Assembly: GCF_003668875.1 (NCBI RefSeq)
Contig: NZ_RAWM01000046.1
Coordinates: 1 to 60,067 of the forward strand
Reading direction: 5' to 3'
Origin: Corallococcus interemptor
Lineage (GTDB): Bacteria; Myxococcota; Myxococcia; Myxococcales; Myxococcaceae
Length of the DNA stretch: 60,067 nucleotides
Shown: piece after piece, positions 51,288-60,067 of the stretch
How positions within the stretch are numbered: position 1 is the stretch's first letter
Layout of the letters: each line of letters begins with the position of its first letter
Program-made: the position numbers and the translations under genes
The notes under the pieces: generated by a model
Told to the model about the DNA's origin: nothing
Databases searched by the model: none
What the model saw: only the letters and a program-made list of their open reading frames with translations

Positions 51288-52892
51288 TCAAGGGGCCGAG
51301 GCGGGAATGGCCCACAGCGAGAAGCCGGGGGCGCCGGGCAGGGCGCGGAAGAAGATGTCGTCTCCCGCGCGGGTGAAGGCCGCCGCCTCCGCCGGAGTCT
51401 TGCCCGCGCTCAGGGACTCCAGCGCGTGGGTGCCCTGGAGCGTCCCGTCGGTGACCCAGACATTGCCCTTCGCGGAGAAGAGCAGGCCGCCGGAACCCAG
51501 GGCCATGAGCGGCGAATGGAACACATCCGGCCGGGTGAGCCCGGAAGACAGCCAGCGCGTGCCGGCCGCCGTGCCATCCGTCACCCACAGGTCCACGTCG
51601 CGGGGCGTCTGGACGGTCGCCCCCAGCGTCCGGGCGAAGTAGACGCGGCCCCCCACGGTCACCGCGTTGCGCAGGCCCGGGACGGCCTTCGGATCATCCG
51701 CGTAGGGATTGGGGAGGACCGCGATGCCCTCCTTGGCGCCTCCGGACAAAGGCAGCCGCCAGAGCTTCGAGTGGCCATCATCGGTGCGCGTGAGCACCGT
51801 GGCGAAGCCTCCGGCGACGCCCACCAGCCGGCCGTCCCGGCCGAAGGCGTCCAGCCGCACCGTGCCGGCCTCCGTGCCGTCCGTCTTCCAGACCTCCAGG
51901 CTGGGGCCCTCATCGGTGAAGGTGAACACCACGGTGCCGTCCACGACCTGGGGCGGCCACAGTTCCACGTTCGCGGACGCATCCAGCCGCTTCAACAGGC
52001 GGGTGCCCTCGGCGGTGCCGTCCGTCCGCCACAGGCGCGTGCCGTTCACCGTGTCCTGGAGGGTGAACACCATCGACTCGCCCAGCCGCTGGGTCCACGT
52101 GATCGTTCCCTGGTACCGCCCCGGGATGCCGAAGTCCTTCAGCTGGAACGTGCCGGCGGCCGTGCCGTCGGTGCGCCACAAGCGCACGGTCTCCTCGAAG
52201 TCGTCGGTGAAGAACACCCGGAGGCCGGAAGCGGGGAGCACCGCACCCGGGCCACCGGTGATGCGGCCAAAATCCAGCAACTGGACCGTGCCCGCCGCGG
52301 TGCCATCCGAGCGCCACAGCTGCGTCGTGCCGCTCTGGCTGTAGGGCGCATGCCGGAAGAACGAGAGCGCGCCGTTGAGCTCCTCGAAGTTGAACAGGTT
52401 CGAGCCTTCCGAGCCCGGATTCAGGTCCACGACAGGCCGGGTGCCCTCGGCCGTCCCGTCGCTCACCCAGAGCTCCCATCCGAGCCACGGTTCGTACAGG
52501 TGGAAGAACAGCCGCGAGCCCAGTGGCGTCATGCCGCCGATCCGCAGGCCACCCAGGATCGCATTCGTCGGACCGAACGCCTTCACCACGACGGTGCCCG
52601 AGTCCGTCCCGTCGCTCTTCCACAGGGCGATGCGCTGGTCCTCCTCCTGCACGACGAAGTAGAGCGTGCCCGCCACATCCGTCAGCAGGTCCGGGCGGGG
52701 CTCCTTGTCCAGCCGCGTCCCCGGAGTCCTGCCTGGAGGGAGCACCTGCTGCACCTCCCGCGTCCCCCAGGCTGTCTCCATCCGCGCCTGGACCGCCGCC
52801 AGCTCACCGGAGTCCATCGCCTCCGGTCCGGCCCCGCACCCCATCACGCATCCCGCCGCCGCCACGACCCAGCCCCACGACCTCGTCCGCAT
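51288..52892 (-). CDS. ELWxxDGT-repeat lipoprotein
   Basis: This 534-residue protein has a lipoprotein signal with lipobox VMGC (about 16-19). The body consists of about eight blades of the ELWxTDGTxxGT type, such as ALWKSDGTDSGT, ELWVSDGTAEGT, QLWRSDGTAAGT, RLWRTDGTAAGT and EVWKTDGTEAGT, a beta-propeller repeat frequent in myxobacteria and Bacteroidetes. It is expected on the periplasmic or outer surface. Function unknown. The upstream region contains a long-loop inverted repeat (CCCCAGGTGC at 52908-52917 with GCACCCTGGGG at 52953-52963). Confidence 0.85.
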   Translation of the reverse strand: MRTRSWGWVVAAAGCVMGCGAGPEAMDSGELAAVQARMETAWGTREVQQVLPPGRTPGTRLDKEPRPDLLTDVAGTLYFVVQEEDQRIALWKSDGTDSGTVVVKAFGPTNAILGGLRIGGMTPLGSRLFFHLYEPWLGWELWVSDGTAEGTRPVVDLNPGSEGSNLFNFEELNGALSFFRHAPYSQSGTTQLWRSDGTAAGTVQLLDFGRITGGPGAVLPASGLRVFFTDDFEETVRLWRTDGTAAGTFQLKDFGIPGRYQGTITWTQRLGESMVFTLQDTVNGTRLWRTDGTAEGTRLLKRLDASANVELWPPQVVDGTVVFTFTDEGPSLEVWKTDGTEAGTVRLDAFGRDGRLVGVAGGFATVLTRTDDGHSKLWRLPLSGGAKEGIAVLPNPYADDPKAVPGLRNAVTVGGRVYFARTLGATVQTPRDVDLWVTDGTAAGTRWLSSGLTRPDVFHSPLMALGSGGLLFSAKGNVWVTDGTLQGTHALESLSAGKTPAEAAAFTRAGDDIFFRALPGAPGFSLWAIPASAP

Positions 52893-53013
52893 GTCCGCCT
52901 CCCCAGCCCCCAGGTGCGAGGAAGGTGAGGCGGGGAGGACACGCGAGAACCTGCACCCTGGGGCAAGGCCGTTGCTCGAAAGACGACGGAGGCGGGACTA
53001 CGCCAGGGGGTGC

Positions 53014-54411
53014 TCAGCCATACAGCTCGCTCAGCGGTCCCGGCGCGATGCGCGTGCTGCCCTCCTGCCCGAAGGTGTTGAAGTCCGCGTCTCCGAACGC
53101 GTGGCCGAGCGTGTTGAAGAGGTTGGAGACCTGACGGTTCCGGGCCGCGTCGAACTTCGGGTACACGACCGTGCGCCCGTCGGTCTTCAGGCCCAGCGCG
53201 TTGCCGCCCACCACGAGCTTCGGCCACTCCCGCGAGGTGGAGTGGTGCTGCTCGCCGTTGTCGGACATGAAGACGATCGCCGTGTGATCCAGCATCGAGC
53301 CGCTCGCGCCCACCTCGGGCGTGGCGGCCAGCGTCCTCGCCAGCTTCGCCACCAGCTGCACGTGGCGGCGGGTGACCTCGGCGACCTTCTCCCAGTTCTG
53401 CCCCGCATCCAGGCCGTGCTGCAGGTTGTGTCGCGGGGTGTCGCTCACGTCCGGGCCGTAGGACACGTCGAAGCCCGAGGTGCCCGTGGCCAGCACCACC
53501 GTGTTCGTCAGCCCCCCCAGGAGGGCCGCCGTGGCGATCTGGAACTGCGCCTCGAACCACTTCAGCGAGTCGGGCGGTGAGCCCGCACTGGTGAGCAGCG
53601 GGTTGTCCTTGGGCGCCAGCGGCAGGTAGGGCCGCACGCGGTCCGCCATGCCGGAGAGCTGATCCTCCCGCGTGCGCAGCGACTCGAGCGAGGAGACGTA
53701 GCGCTCCAGCTTCAGCCGCTCGTTGGAGTTGCCCTTGAACTCCGCCAGCGCCTTGCGCGAGTCGGCCAGCGCGAAGTCGAAGAGCATCTTGCGATCGCGC
53801 CCATTCGTCGAGCCGCCGAGCAGCGAGCCGAAGGTGCTGTCGAACGCGAGCGACGGGTTGACGATGATGCCCGCGGGCTTGCGGGGGCCGAGCGCGCAGG
53901 TCTCATACACGATGGACACGCGCGCGGAGCTGGTGCCCAGGCGCAGCACGTCGAACGGGGCACCCCGGCGCAGGCGGGGGGCGATCACCGCGTCGAAGGT
54001 CGCGCCCGCGCCGTTCACCGCGCAGCTCAGCCCGCCCGTCCCGCTGGAGTGCCCGCCGCCCGCGATGAGGTTGGAGAGCCCCAGCAACACGGCTGAGCGG
54101 TTCACCAGGTCGATGTCGCCGGAGGACGCCGCCAGCGGCCCGAGGCTGATCGCGCTGGCGAGATTGTCGCCCTGACGCACCAGCGGCGTGTCCTTGTACG
54201 CGTCCCAGAAGATGCGCTCGGAGGTGTTGGCGCTGCCACCCAGCGCCGCGCGGGTGCCCGTGCTCAGGAGCGCGCGGGGGTAGACGCCATTGCATTCCAG
54301 GACCAGCACCACGCGCGCCGGCAACGCGGACGACTGGGCGTAGACGTCGCGGAAGTAGGGCGCGAAGAGGCCGGCGGCCATGCCCTTCAGGACGGTTCGT
54401 CGCGAGAACAT
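53014..54411 (-). CDS. DUF1552 protein with Tat signal
   Basis: The ATG at 54411 has GGAGA nine bases before it and gives 465 residues; a GTG at 54420 overlaps the previous stop but has no room for an SD. A twin-arginine motif SRRTVLKG and hydrophobic stretch form a Tat signal. The rest matches DUF1552: GGGHSSGTGGLSC, the YVSSLESLRTREDQL helix, and FMSDNGEQHHSTSREWP. Family members occur next to DUF1592 proteins in Planctomycetes and myxobacteria; their function is unknown. It probably folds with a cofactor before export. Confidence 0.88.
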   Translation of the reverse strand: MFSRRTVLKGMAAGLFAPYFRDVYAQSSALPARVVLVLECNGVYPRALLSTGTRAALGGSANTSERIFWDAYKDTPLVRQGDNLASAISLGPLAASSGDIDLVNRSAVLLGLSNLIAGGGHSSGTGGLSCAVNGAGATFDAVIAPRLRRGAPFDVLRLGTSSARVSIVYETCALGPRKPAGIIVNPSLAFDSTFGSLLGGSTNGRDRKMLFDFALADSRKALAEFKGNSNERLKLERYVSSLESLRTREDQLSGMADRVRPYLPLAPKDNPLLTSAGSPPDSLKWFEAQFQIATAALLGGLTNTVVLATGTSGFDVSYGPDVSDTPRHNLQHGLDAGQNWEKVAEVTRRHVQLVAKLARTLAATPEVGASGSMLDHTAIVFMSDNGEQHHSTSREWPKLVVGGNALGLKTDGRTVVYPKFDAARNRQVSNLFNTLGHAFGDADFNTFGQEGSTRIAPGPLSELYG

Positions 54412-54416
54412 GGCGG

Positions 54417-56747
54417 TCACTCTCCAGCCTGCGGCACACGCCGCGTCTTCCAGGTGTCACTGGTCATCAGCGTGGTCAGCATCTTGGAGAACGAGCCCTT
54501 GTTCTGATCATAGGCCTGCTCCATCTGCGTCAGCGTGCAGGCGTCGCTCGGGTTCTCCGGGCGTCCCATGAAGTAGCGGAACGTCTGCCGCACGAAGCAG
54601 CGCTTCACGTGCTGGGACGCCGCCAGGCGCTCGCTCAGCTCCACCGCGTCGCGCACCGGGCCGTTGAGCGCGGGGTCCGGCATCGACGTGAGCGTCGAGC
54701 TTCCGTCCGGCGTGGTCCAGCCTCCGCTGGGCGAGTGATCCCGCGCGCGCAGGAAGCCCGCGTGGTTGTAGATCTCGAAGGGCAGGCCCAGGGGTTCCAT
54801 CAGACGGTGACAGCCCTGACACTGCGCTCCGGCGGTCGCCTCCTGCAGGCGGCGGCGCGCGTTCTTGTCCGCGGCGTGAGCGCCGACCTGGGCCGCCACC
54901 TGCACGCTGCTGAGCGGCGGGACGAAGCCGCACAGCAGGTTCTCGCGCACCCACTTGCCGCGGTGGACGATGGACGGATCATCCTCGAAGTTGCCGCCGT
55001 GCGCGGCCAGCCACACCGGGTGGGTCAGCACGCCCGCGCGCTCGGTGGCGGGCAGCGTCTTCCAGCGGCCCGCGACGGTCGCCGGGAGGATCTCGCTGAC
55101 GTTGTACGGGTGCGACAGGCCCTTGTGCGAGTCGTACGCCGCGTTCTGCATGGAGGGCACGTAGAAGGTGCGCGTGGTGAGCAGGTTGGCCAGCACGTCC
55201 TGATCCTCGACGACCACCCGTGCGATCAGATCGTCGAACTGCTGGATGAAGGTCGGCTCCAGCGGATGGAAGTTGGTGAGCAGGTTGTCGTACGAGACCG
55301 AGCTGATGTAGCCGAGCCCCTCGAGCTCGAAGCGCGAGGTCGCCGCCGGGGACTCCTTGAACACCGCGGACACGTGTCCGTAGCCAAGCCACTCGCGGAA
55401 GAAGCCCGCGACGCCGTCACCCAGCCAGTACTGCCCGCGCTTGGAGCGCTGGTCCTCATTGTAGTCCTGCACCAGATCGAAGCGCGGCGTCCCGTTCTCC
55501 TGGGTGTCGACGCCGCCCAGGTGCTTCTTGATGAGCGCGGCGGTCGTCGCATCCTGCGTGAGCGAGCCATCCTTCGCGGCGACGGCCACGTCCGCCAGGT
55601 GGCCCTCCAGGGGCGCGGAGTAGTACGGATACACGAAGCTCGGCGTGGCCGAGGGCGCGCGTCCTCCCAGCGCGTAGGCCAGCTGCGATCCCAGCTCCAG
55701 GCTGGTCAGCGCCACGCGACCGTCCGCCGGCGCGCCGCCCAGCTCGCCGCGGAACATGGCGCCGGTCATCATCCACGCGGCGTTGGAGATCCGCGTGATG
55801 GAGTCCGCGCGGTTCTGCGCGGAGTAGGTGGGCTCCTGCGCGATGACCGTGGTCGCGAAGGCGATGATGCGGTTGAGCTCATCCTCGGTGGGCGGGCGGA
55901 AGAAGACGCCGAACTCGAGCATCTGGCCCAGGTGGAAGCGCTTGCAGGTGTCGCTCGGGTTCGCGTCGTTGAACATGCAGCTGAAGCGGCGGTCGGTATA
56001 GACGCGCTCCATCCGGTTGCCGTCCGGGTAGTTCATCGTCCAGGGCGCGGCGGCCGCGCCGACCACCGGCAGGAAGAGCTCCACCGTGGCCTCGTCCAGC
56101 GTCTCGTCCGTGGCCCAGGAGCTGTACTGCTCGATGGCGCTGGGATCGAGCGGGTTGTCGTAGAAGCTGAACCCGGTCCAGCTGCGCTCCACCGAGCCAC
56201 CGACGTTGCGGGTGAACTCGCGGCGGTTCATGCGCCGGATGCGCGTCGGTGCATCCGAGCGCGTGCCTTCGGTGCAGGTGAAGAGCGCGGATTGATCGAG
56301 CAGGTTGGGCTCGGGCACGACGGTCGGGGGCGGACCGCCCGTGCTGTTGCAGAGGGGCATGCCCTCCCCGATCCAGGTCGAAAGCGCGGTGCGCTCGGCT
56401 TCGCTCGCGCGCTCATGCGGGGCCGGCGGCATCGGGGACGCGTTGTCGCCCATCCGGATGAGCGCGCGCTGGGCGTTGCTGAGCTTCCCATCCAGCGCCG
56501 AGCTGACCCGCATGTCGTGCAGGGTGCGCAGCGGCATCGTCGCACCTTGGGTCGGCAGCGCGCCGTGACAGCTGGCGCAGCGGTCGGTGAGCACCGACTG
56601 CACCACGCACGCGGCGGCCAGGTTTCCACCGGACCCACCGGGCCCGGCGTCTGGGGTGTTGGGGCCGCCGTTGTTGGTGCCTGGCCCGATGTTGCCCTTG
56701 CAGGCAACGAGGCTCAACAGTCCGGCCAGCAGGAGGACGCGGTTCAT
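54417..56747 (-). CDS. DUF1587/1592/1588/1585-type cytochrome-like lipoprotein
   Basis: This 776-residue protein has lipobox LVAC (about 13-16). A cytochrome-c-like region with CASCH (about 57-61) follows, and then the planctomycete-type domain series: RMNRREFTRNV (DUF1587), the large middle DUF1592, CQGCHRLMEPLGLPFE (DUF1588) with a second CxxCH, and a C-terminal DUF1585 with RYFMGRPENPSD. It is translated just before the DUF1552 gene, and the two form a conserved pair. The heme motifs suggest redox activity in the periplasm. Confidence 0.9.
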   Translation of the reverse strand: MNRVLLLAGLLSLVACKGNIGPGTNNGGPNTPDAGPGGSGGNLAAACVVQSVLTDRCASCHGALPTQGATMPLRTLHDMRVSSALDGKLSNAQRALIRMGDNASPMPPAPHERASEAERTALSTWIGEGMPLCNSTGGPPPTVVPEPNLLDQSALFTCTEGTRSDAPTRIRRMNRREFTRNVGGSVERSWTGFSFYDNPLDPSAIEQYSSWATDETLDEATVELFLPVVGAAAAPWTMNYPDGNRMERVYTDRRFSCMFNDANPSDTCKRFHLGQMLEFGVFFRPPTEDELNRIIAFATTVIAQEPTYSAQNRADSITRISNAAWMMTGAMFRGELGGAPADGRVALTSLELGSQLAYALGGRAPSATPSFVYPYYSAPLEGHLADVAVAAKDGSLTQDATTAALIKKHLGGVDTQENGTPRFDLVQDYNEDQRSKRGQYWLGDGVAGFFREWLGYGHVSAVFKESPAATSRFELEGLGYISSVSYDNLLTNFHPLEPTFIQQFDDLIARVVVEDQDVLANLLTTRTFYVPSMQNAAYDSHKGLSHPYNVSEILPATVAGRWKTLPATERAGVLTHPVWLAAHGGNFEDDPSIVHRGKWVRENLLCGFVPPLSSVQVAAQVGAHAADKNARRRLQEATAGAQCQGCHRLMEPLGLPFEIYNHAGFLRARDHSPSGGWTTPDGSSTLTSMPDPALNGPVRDAVELSERLAASQHVKRCFVRQTFRYFMGRPENPSDACTLTQMEQAYDQNKGSFSKMLTTLMTSDTWKTRRVPQAGE

Positions 56748-56818
56748 CCGGCCAGTCTGGCACGGACGGCAGGTAGAATAGCAAGCAAGGTCCGCGAAAC
56801 GGGCTCGTGCGTGAGCGC

Positions 56819-57895
56819 CTACGCGGCCGCGTCCACGCCAATCACGTCGCGCACGGACGCGAAGCCGTCGCGGGCCAGCAGGGCGCCCAGCTCCGGGAGG
56901 ATGCGGTCCACCATGCCCGGGCCCTCGTAGATGAAGCCCGTGTACACCTGCACCACGGTGGCCCCCGCGCGCAGCTTCTCGTAGACGTCCTGCGCGGAGA
57001 ACACGCCGCCCACGCCGATGAGGGGCAGGGTGCCCCGGCTGCGCTGATACGCGCGGCGGATGACGGTGTTGGACAGCTCCCGCACGGGGGCGCCGGACAG
57101 GCCGCCGGCCTCCTTCGCGTGCGCGTGCTCGAAGGGGCGGGTGAGGGTGGTGTTGGTGGCGATGAGCCCGGACAGCCCGCGCTCCAGGGCCACGTCCACC
57201 ACCTCGTCCACGGCCTCGGGGGTGAGGTCCGGGGCGATCTTCAGGAACAGCGGCGTGCCCGGGGCCACGGCCTCCATCCGCGCGCGCACGGCGAGCAGCA
57301 GCGCGGACAGCTGCTCCGGCTCCTGGAGCTTCCTCAGGCCCGGCGTGTTGGGGGACGACGCGTTGACGACGACGTAGTCACCCAGCGGCGCCAGCGCGTC
57401 CACGCACGCGACGTAGTCATCCACCGCGCGCTCCAGCGGCGTGTCCTTGTTCTTGCCGATGTTCACGCCCAGCGGGCCGGGCTTCCACTCGCGGGCCTTG
57501 AGGCGCTCCGCCGCGGTGGCCGCGCCGTGGTTGTTGAAGCCCATGCGGTTGATGACCGCGCGGTGCTCCGGCAGGCGGAACAGGCGCGGCTTCGGGTTGC
57601 CCGGCTGGGGCTTGGGCGTGACGGTGCCAATCTCCACGGCGGAGAAGCCGCAGGCGAACAGCCCGTCCACGGCCTCCGCGTCCTTGTCCAGCCCGGCGGC
57701 CAGCGCCACCGGGTGGGCGAACTTCAGCCCCGCCAGCTCCACGGACAGGTCCATGGGCGCGCGGGACAGCGTGTGCTCGCGCATGGCGCGGCAGCGGGCG
57801 TTCCACTTCCCCAGTGCCGCGAGCCCCGACATGCCCAGCCGGTGCGCGGGCTCCGGGGGCAGGGTGAACAGCAATGCGCGAGTCAGGCCGTACAT
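56819..57895 (-). CDS. pyrD: Dihydroorotate dehydrogenase (quinone), class 2
   Basis: This 358-residue enzyme has an N-terminal helix that docks on the membrane (YGLTRALLFTLPPEPAH) and an FMN barrel. The catalytic serine lies in VNASSPNTPGLR, and the FMN-site motifs NRMGFNNHGA and VGGVFSAQDVYEKLRAGA are present, all typical of class 2 PyrD. It oxidises dihydroorotate to orotate with electrons passed to quinone in pyrimidine synthesis. It lies 3 bases after the deaminase-like gene and is probably co-transcribed with it. Confidence 0.95.
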   Translation of the reverse strand: MYGLTRALLFTLPPEPAHRLGMSGLAALGKWNARCRAMREHTLSRAPMDLSVELAGLKFAHPVALAAGLDKDAEAVDGLFACGFSAVEIGTVTPKPQPGNPKPRLFRLPEHRAVINRMGFNNHGAATAAERLKAREWKPGPLGVNIGKNKDTPLERAVDDYVACVDALAPLGDYVVVNASSPNTPGLRKLQEPEQLSALLLAVRARMEAVAPGTPLFLKIAPDLTPEAVDEVVDVALERGLSGLIATNTTLTRPFEHAHAKEAGGLSGAPVRELSNTVIRRAYQRSRGTLPLIGVGGVFSAQDVYEKLRAGATVVQVYTGFIYEGPGMVDRILPELGALLARDGFASVRDVIGVDAAA

Positions 57896-57898
57896 GGG

Positions 57899-58891
57899 TC
57901 AGGCCGGGATGAAGGACGCTTCACGCGCCCACGCCAGCGCCTGGTCCACCTGCTCCGTGGTGAGCAGGTTGTTGGACTCGACGATTTCAATCTCCCGCCG
58001 CATGTCCGTCTCCAGCAGGTAGGGGCCGTCCGTGTTGATGGTGAACTTCACCTTGCGGTCCCAGAACGTCTGCATGATGTGCTTGAGCTCCTGCAGGTCC
58101 TCCACGGCCTTGGTGTGGATGTTGGACGTGGGGCACAGCTCCAGCGTGATGTTGTTCTCACGCAGCACCTTCATCGCGGACTCGTCGTACGCGGCGCGGA
58201 TGCCATGGCCGATGCGGTGCGGCTTGAGCTTCTCCACCGCCGCCATCAGGCCGTTGGCGCCCGTGCCGGCCGTCTCGCCGGTGTGCACGGTGCACTTGAG
58301 GCCGGCCTTGCGGGCGCGGGCGTAGAGGTCCTCGTACTCCGACAGCGAGGCCTTGTGCTCCATCGCGTCGCGCTCCGTGCCGGCCAGGTCGATGCCGTAC
58401 ACGCCGCGCGAGCGGTACTTGATGGCCTTCTCCACGATGATGCTGTTGAGCTTGTGGTCGAACTCACGGGCCAGGCAGAAGATGAGGCCCACCTTCACGC
58501 CGTACTCCAGCGTCGCGCGGTCCATGCCCCGCAGCGCCGCGTGGATGATGTGGTCCAGGTCCAGCTCGCTGGAGAGGTTGCGCTTCATGGGGTTGAAGCG
58601 CAGCTCGATCTGGGTGACGCGGCTGCCCCGGTACTCCTTGCCAATCACCTCGTAGACGGAGCGCTCGATGGCGCTGGGGGAGGATTGGATCTTCTCCGTC
58701 CAGGTGTGGAGGATCTTCAGGTAGTCGTCGAGGCTGCCCACCTTGCCCGGACGGGAGGTGATGAGCTCGACGAAGTCGAAGTAGTTCTTGACGGGGAGCT
58801 TGAAGCCCTGCTGGTGGGCGATGGACCACAGGATGTGCGGAGCCACCGCGCCACCCACGTGGATATGAAGGTCAATGAGGTCGCGAACCAT
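57899..58891 (-). CDS. Adenosine deaminase family protein
   Basis: This 330-residue TIM-barrel protein keeps the metal and catalytic motifs: DLHIHVGG (HxH), VHTGE, HRIGHG and NTDGP. In classical adenosine deaminases the last motif is TDDP, so one Asp is replaced by Gly here. Some members of the family act on N6-modified adenine nucleosides (ADAL type) or other purines, so the substrate is open. It is the first of two genes with pyrD, which fits nucleotide metabolism. Confidence 0.85.
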   Translation of the reverse strand: MVRDLIDLHIHVGGAVAPHILWSIAHQQGFKLPVKNYFDFVELITSRPGKVGSLDDYLKILHTWTEKIQSSPSAIERSVYEVIGKEYRGSRVTQIELRFNPMKRNLSSELDLDHIIHAALRGMDRATLEYGVKVGLIFCLAREFDHKLNSIIVEKAIKYRSRGVYGIDLAGTERDAMEHKASLSEYEDLYARARKAGLKCTVHTGETAGTGANGLMAAVEKLKPHRIGHGIRAAYDESAMKVLRENNITLELCPTSNIHTKAVEDLQELKHIMQTFWDRKVKFTINTDGPYLLETDMRREIEIVESNNLLTTEQVDQALAWAREASFIPA

Positions 58892-58927
58892 GGCGGCATG
58901 TATGCACAGCCACGGCCACGCGTAAAG

Positions 58928-59635
58928 CTATCGGCGCAGCAGCACGTAGACCGCGCCGGCCCCGCCGTCCTGCGGACGGGCAGTGCAGTACGCCAGCACC
59001 ATCCGCTCCAGCCGCTTCTGCGACAGCAGGTCCCTCACCGCGTCCTTGAGCACCGGGATCTGATCCTTGGAATTCAAACCGCGCCCGTGGACGATGAGCA
59101 CGCACCGGCGCTTGGCCCGGCGGCTGTCGGACAGGAAGCGCTCCACGGCGGCCTGGGCCTCGCGCTGCGTCTTGCCGTGGAGGTCCAACCGGTCCTGCAC
59201 GGAGAAGTCGCCCCGGCGGAGGGAACGCAGCAGGTTGGGGTCCACGCCGGGGGAGGCGCCCTCGAAGGCCTCATCCGAGCCGGTGAAGGACAGCGGCCCG
59301 TCCACGGCGACCAGGTCGGACAGCTGCGCGAGCGCCTCCGCGTTGTCGTCCATGATCTCCGGCAGGCGCGGGTTCGTCTGGGGGGCCTCACCGCGGTTCG
59401 TCACCTGCTTCACGCCGTCCATGGCGGCGAAGAAGAGGCCCACGTCGTCGTCCTCCGGACGGGCCTTGGGGGCCTTGGTGGGCTTCTGCGCGACGGCCTT
59501 CTTCTTCGAGGCCTCCGCAGCGGCGGCGGCCGCTGCCTTCTCCTGCTTCTCCTGGTCCTGGAGCGTCTTGATGGCGGACTTGAACGGGTTGTTCTGGAAC
59601 TCCGCTTCCTTCTTCTTGGGGGGACGCTGGCTCAT
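58928..59635 (-). CDS. Smr-domain protein
   Basis: This 235-residue protein has a Lys/Ala-rich N terminus (about 20-55) and a C-terminal Smr domain (about 145-235): LDLHGKTQREAQAAVERF, VLIVHGRGLNSK and GGAGAVYVLLRR. Smr domains nick or bind nucleic acids and also occur at the end of MutS2. The start at ATG is 24 bases after the stop of the TerB/J gene, so these minus-strand genes may form one unit. Confidence 0.88.
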   Translation of the reverse strand: MSQRPPKKKEAEFQNNPFKSAIKTLQDQEKQEKAAAAAAAEASKKKAVAQKPTKAPKARPEDDDVGLFFAAMDGVKQVTNRGEAPQTNPRLPEIMDDNAEALAQLSDLVAVDGPLSFTGSDEAFEGASPGVDPNLLRSLRRGDFSVQDRLDLHGKTQREAQAAVERFLSDSRRAKRRCVLIVHGRGLNSKDQIPVLKDAVRDLLSQKRLERMVLAYCTARPQDGGAGAVYVLLRR

Positions 59636-59659
59636 GGGATTCCTGTCTTCTAACCCGGG

Positions 59660-60067
59660 CTACAGGCCGCGCAGCCTGCGGATTTCCTCGTAGGCGTCAC
59701 GGACGGCCTGGAACTGACGGGCGGCCTGCTCGGCGGCCCGGGCTCCCAGGTGGCTGGCCTTGTCCGGGTGGTACCTGGCGGCGAGCTTGCGGTAGGCGCT
59801 CTTCACCTCCGCGTTGGAGGCGTCCGGGGGCAGGCCCAGCGTTTCATAGTGGCCGGTGGCGTCGCCCAGGTGCTGTTCGGCCAGGGCCTGGACCTTGGCG
59901 TCGGGGACATCCAGGCCCTCGGCCATGCGCTTCAGGGCCTCGCGTTCGGAGCGCTGGAGGGGGCCGTCCGCGAGCGCCATCTCATAGAGGGCGTCCAGCA
60001 GCCGGAGCCGTTCGCCTGAAGGCAGGGAGTCCAGGCAGGAGGCGAGGGCGGCGGGGGCGTCCAGGGA
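59660..60067 (-). CDS. TerB-like plus J-domain protein (DjlA-like), 5' end cut by the window
   Basis: The frame is open from the right edge, so about 135 C-terminal residues are seen. RLRLLDALYEMALADGPL is a TerB/DjlA-type helical repeat, followed by EALKRMAEGLDVPD and then a C-terminal J-domain with the HPD triad in RYHPDKASHLG. DjlA-like co-chaperones stimulate an Hsp70. The ATG at 59980 is internal, because coding similarity continues upstream of it. Confidence 0.85.
   Translation of the reverse strand, partial: SLDAPAALASCLDSLPSGERLRLLDALYEMALADGPLQRSEREALKRMAEGLDVPDAKVQALAEQHLGDATGHYETLGLPPDASNAEVKSAYRKLAARYHPDKASHLGARAAEQAARQFQAVRDAYEEIRRLRGL

Overview
The window looks like a chromosomal segment from a myxobacterium, most likely Myxococcaceae (Corallococcus/Myxococcus type). 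The signs are very high G+C, frequent GTG and TTG starts, a MYXO-CTERM tail on a secreted M36 protease, MopE-like and ELWxxDGT-repeat surface proteins, DUF1552/DUF1592 pairs, a TrmFO-type tRNA methylase and many lipoproteins. No rRNA, tRNA or CRISPR array was seen. Both ends cut through genes: a GDSL esterase on the left and a TerB/J-domain protein on the right.

Layout. 1-11.6 kb: end of a GDSL esterase; a membrane diguanylate cyclase with a periplasmic CxxCH motif (minus strand); then plus-strand pgeF, a CpoB/YbgF-like lipoprotein, a LysM protein, dprA, topA and a TolQ-TolR-TolR motor-type cluster. 11.6-18.6 kb: a DksA/TraR zinc-finger protein, trmFO coupled to a beta-propeller lipoprotein, an EF-hand membrane protein and xerC. 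18.6-26.1 kb: an accessory island between xerC and hslV. It holds a Cys-rich MopE-like secreted protein, a 2136-residue SpvB/FG-GAP/RHS polymorphic toxin and a small candidate immunity protein, joined by 4-bp ATGA overlaps. 26.1-34.7 kb: DUF1801, hslVU, argD, a J-domain/Hsp70/TPR chaperone operon and a MaoC-type hydratase pair. 34.8-43.8 kb: the M36 protease, a thioester-reductase-like SDR, coaE, a small secreted protein, a tetraheme cytochrome and engB. 43.8-48.6 kb: DUF6178, an O-antigen ligase and a GT4 glycosyltransferase behind a good sigma-54 promoter candidate, then an intrinsic terminator with no obvious gene. 48.6-60 kb: an ornithine-cyclodeaminase-like enzyme, a decayed IS4-type element with recognisable terminal inverted repeats beside an RCC1-repeat remnant, an ELWxxDGT lipoprotein, a DUF1552/DUF1592 pair, pyrD, an adenosine-deaminase-like enzyme, an Smr protein and the TerB/J protein.

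How the genes work together. Most of the window is housekeeping: DNA metabolism (dprA, topA, xerC), envelope upkeep (pgeF, CpoB-like, LysM, Tol-like), proteolysis (hslVU), and arginine, CoA and pyrimidine synthesis. The most notable accessory system is the RHS operon. Its toxin resembles a single-chain fusion of the B and C parts of a Tc toxin, carries a lipoprotein signal, ends in a small His-rich C-terminal module I could not assign to a named family, and is followed directly by its likely antidote. Other points of interest are the possible heme-sensing diguanylate cyclase, the chaperone operon whose outer genes share a small domain, the sigma-54 promoter with a palindrome in the leader, and the orphan terminator near 48.55 kb. 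All calls come from reading the sequence; no database search was run.
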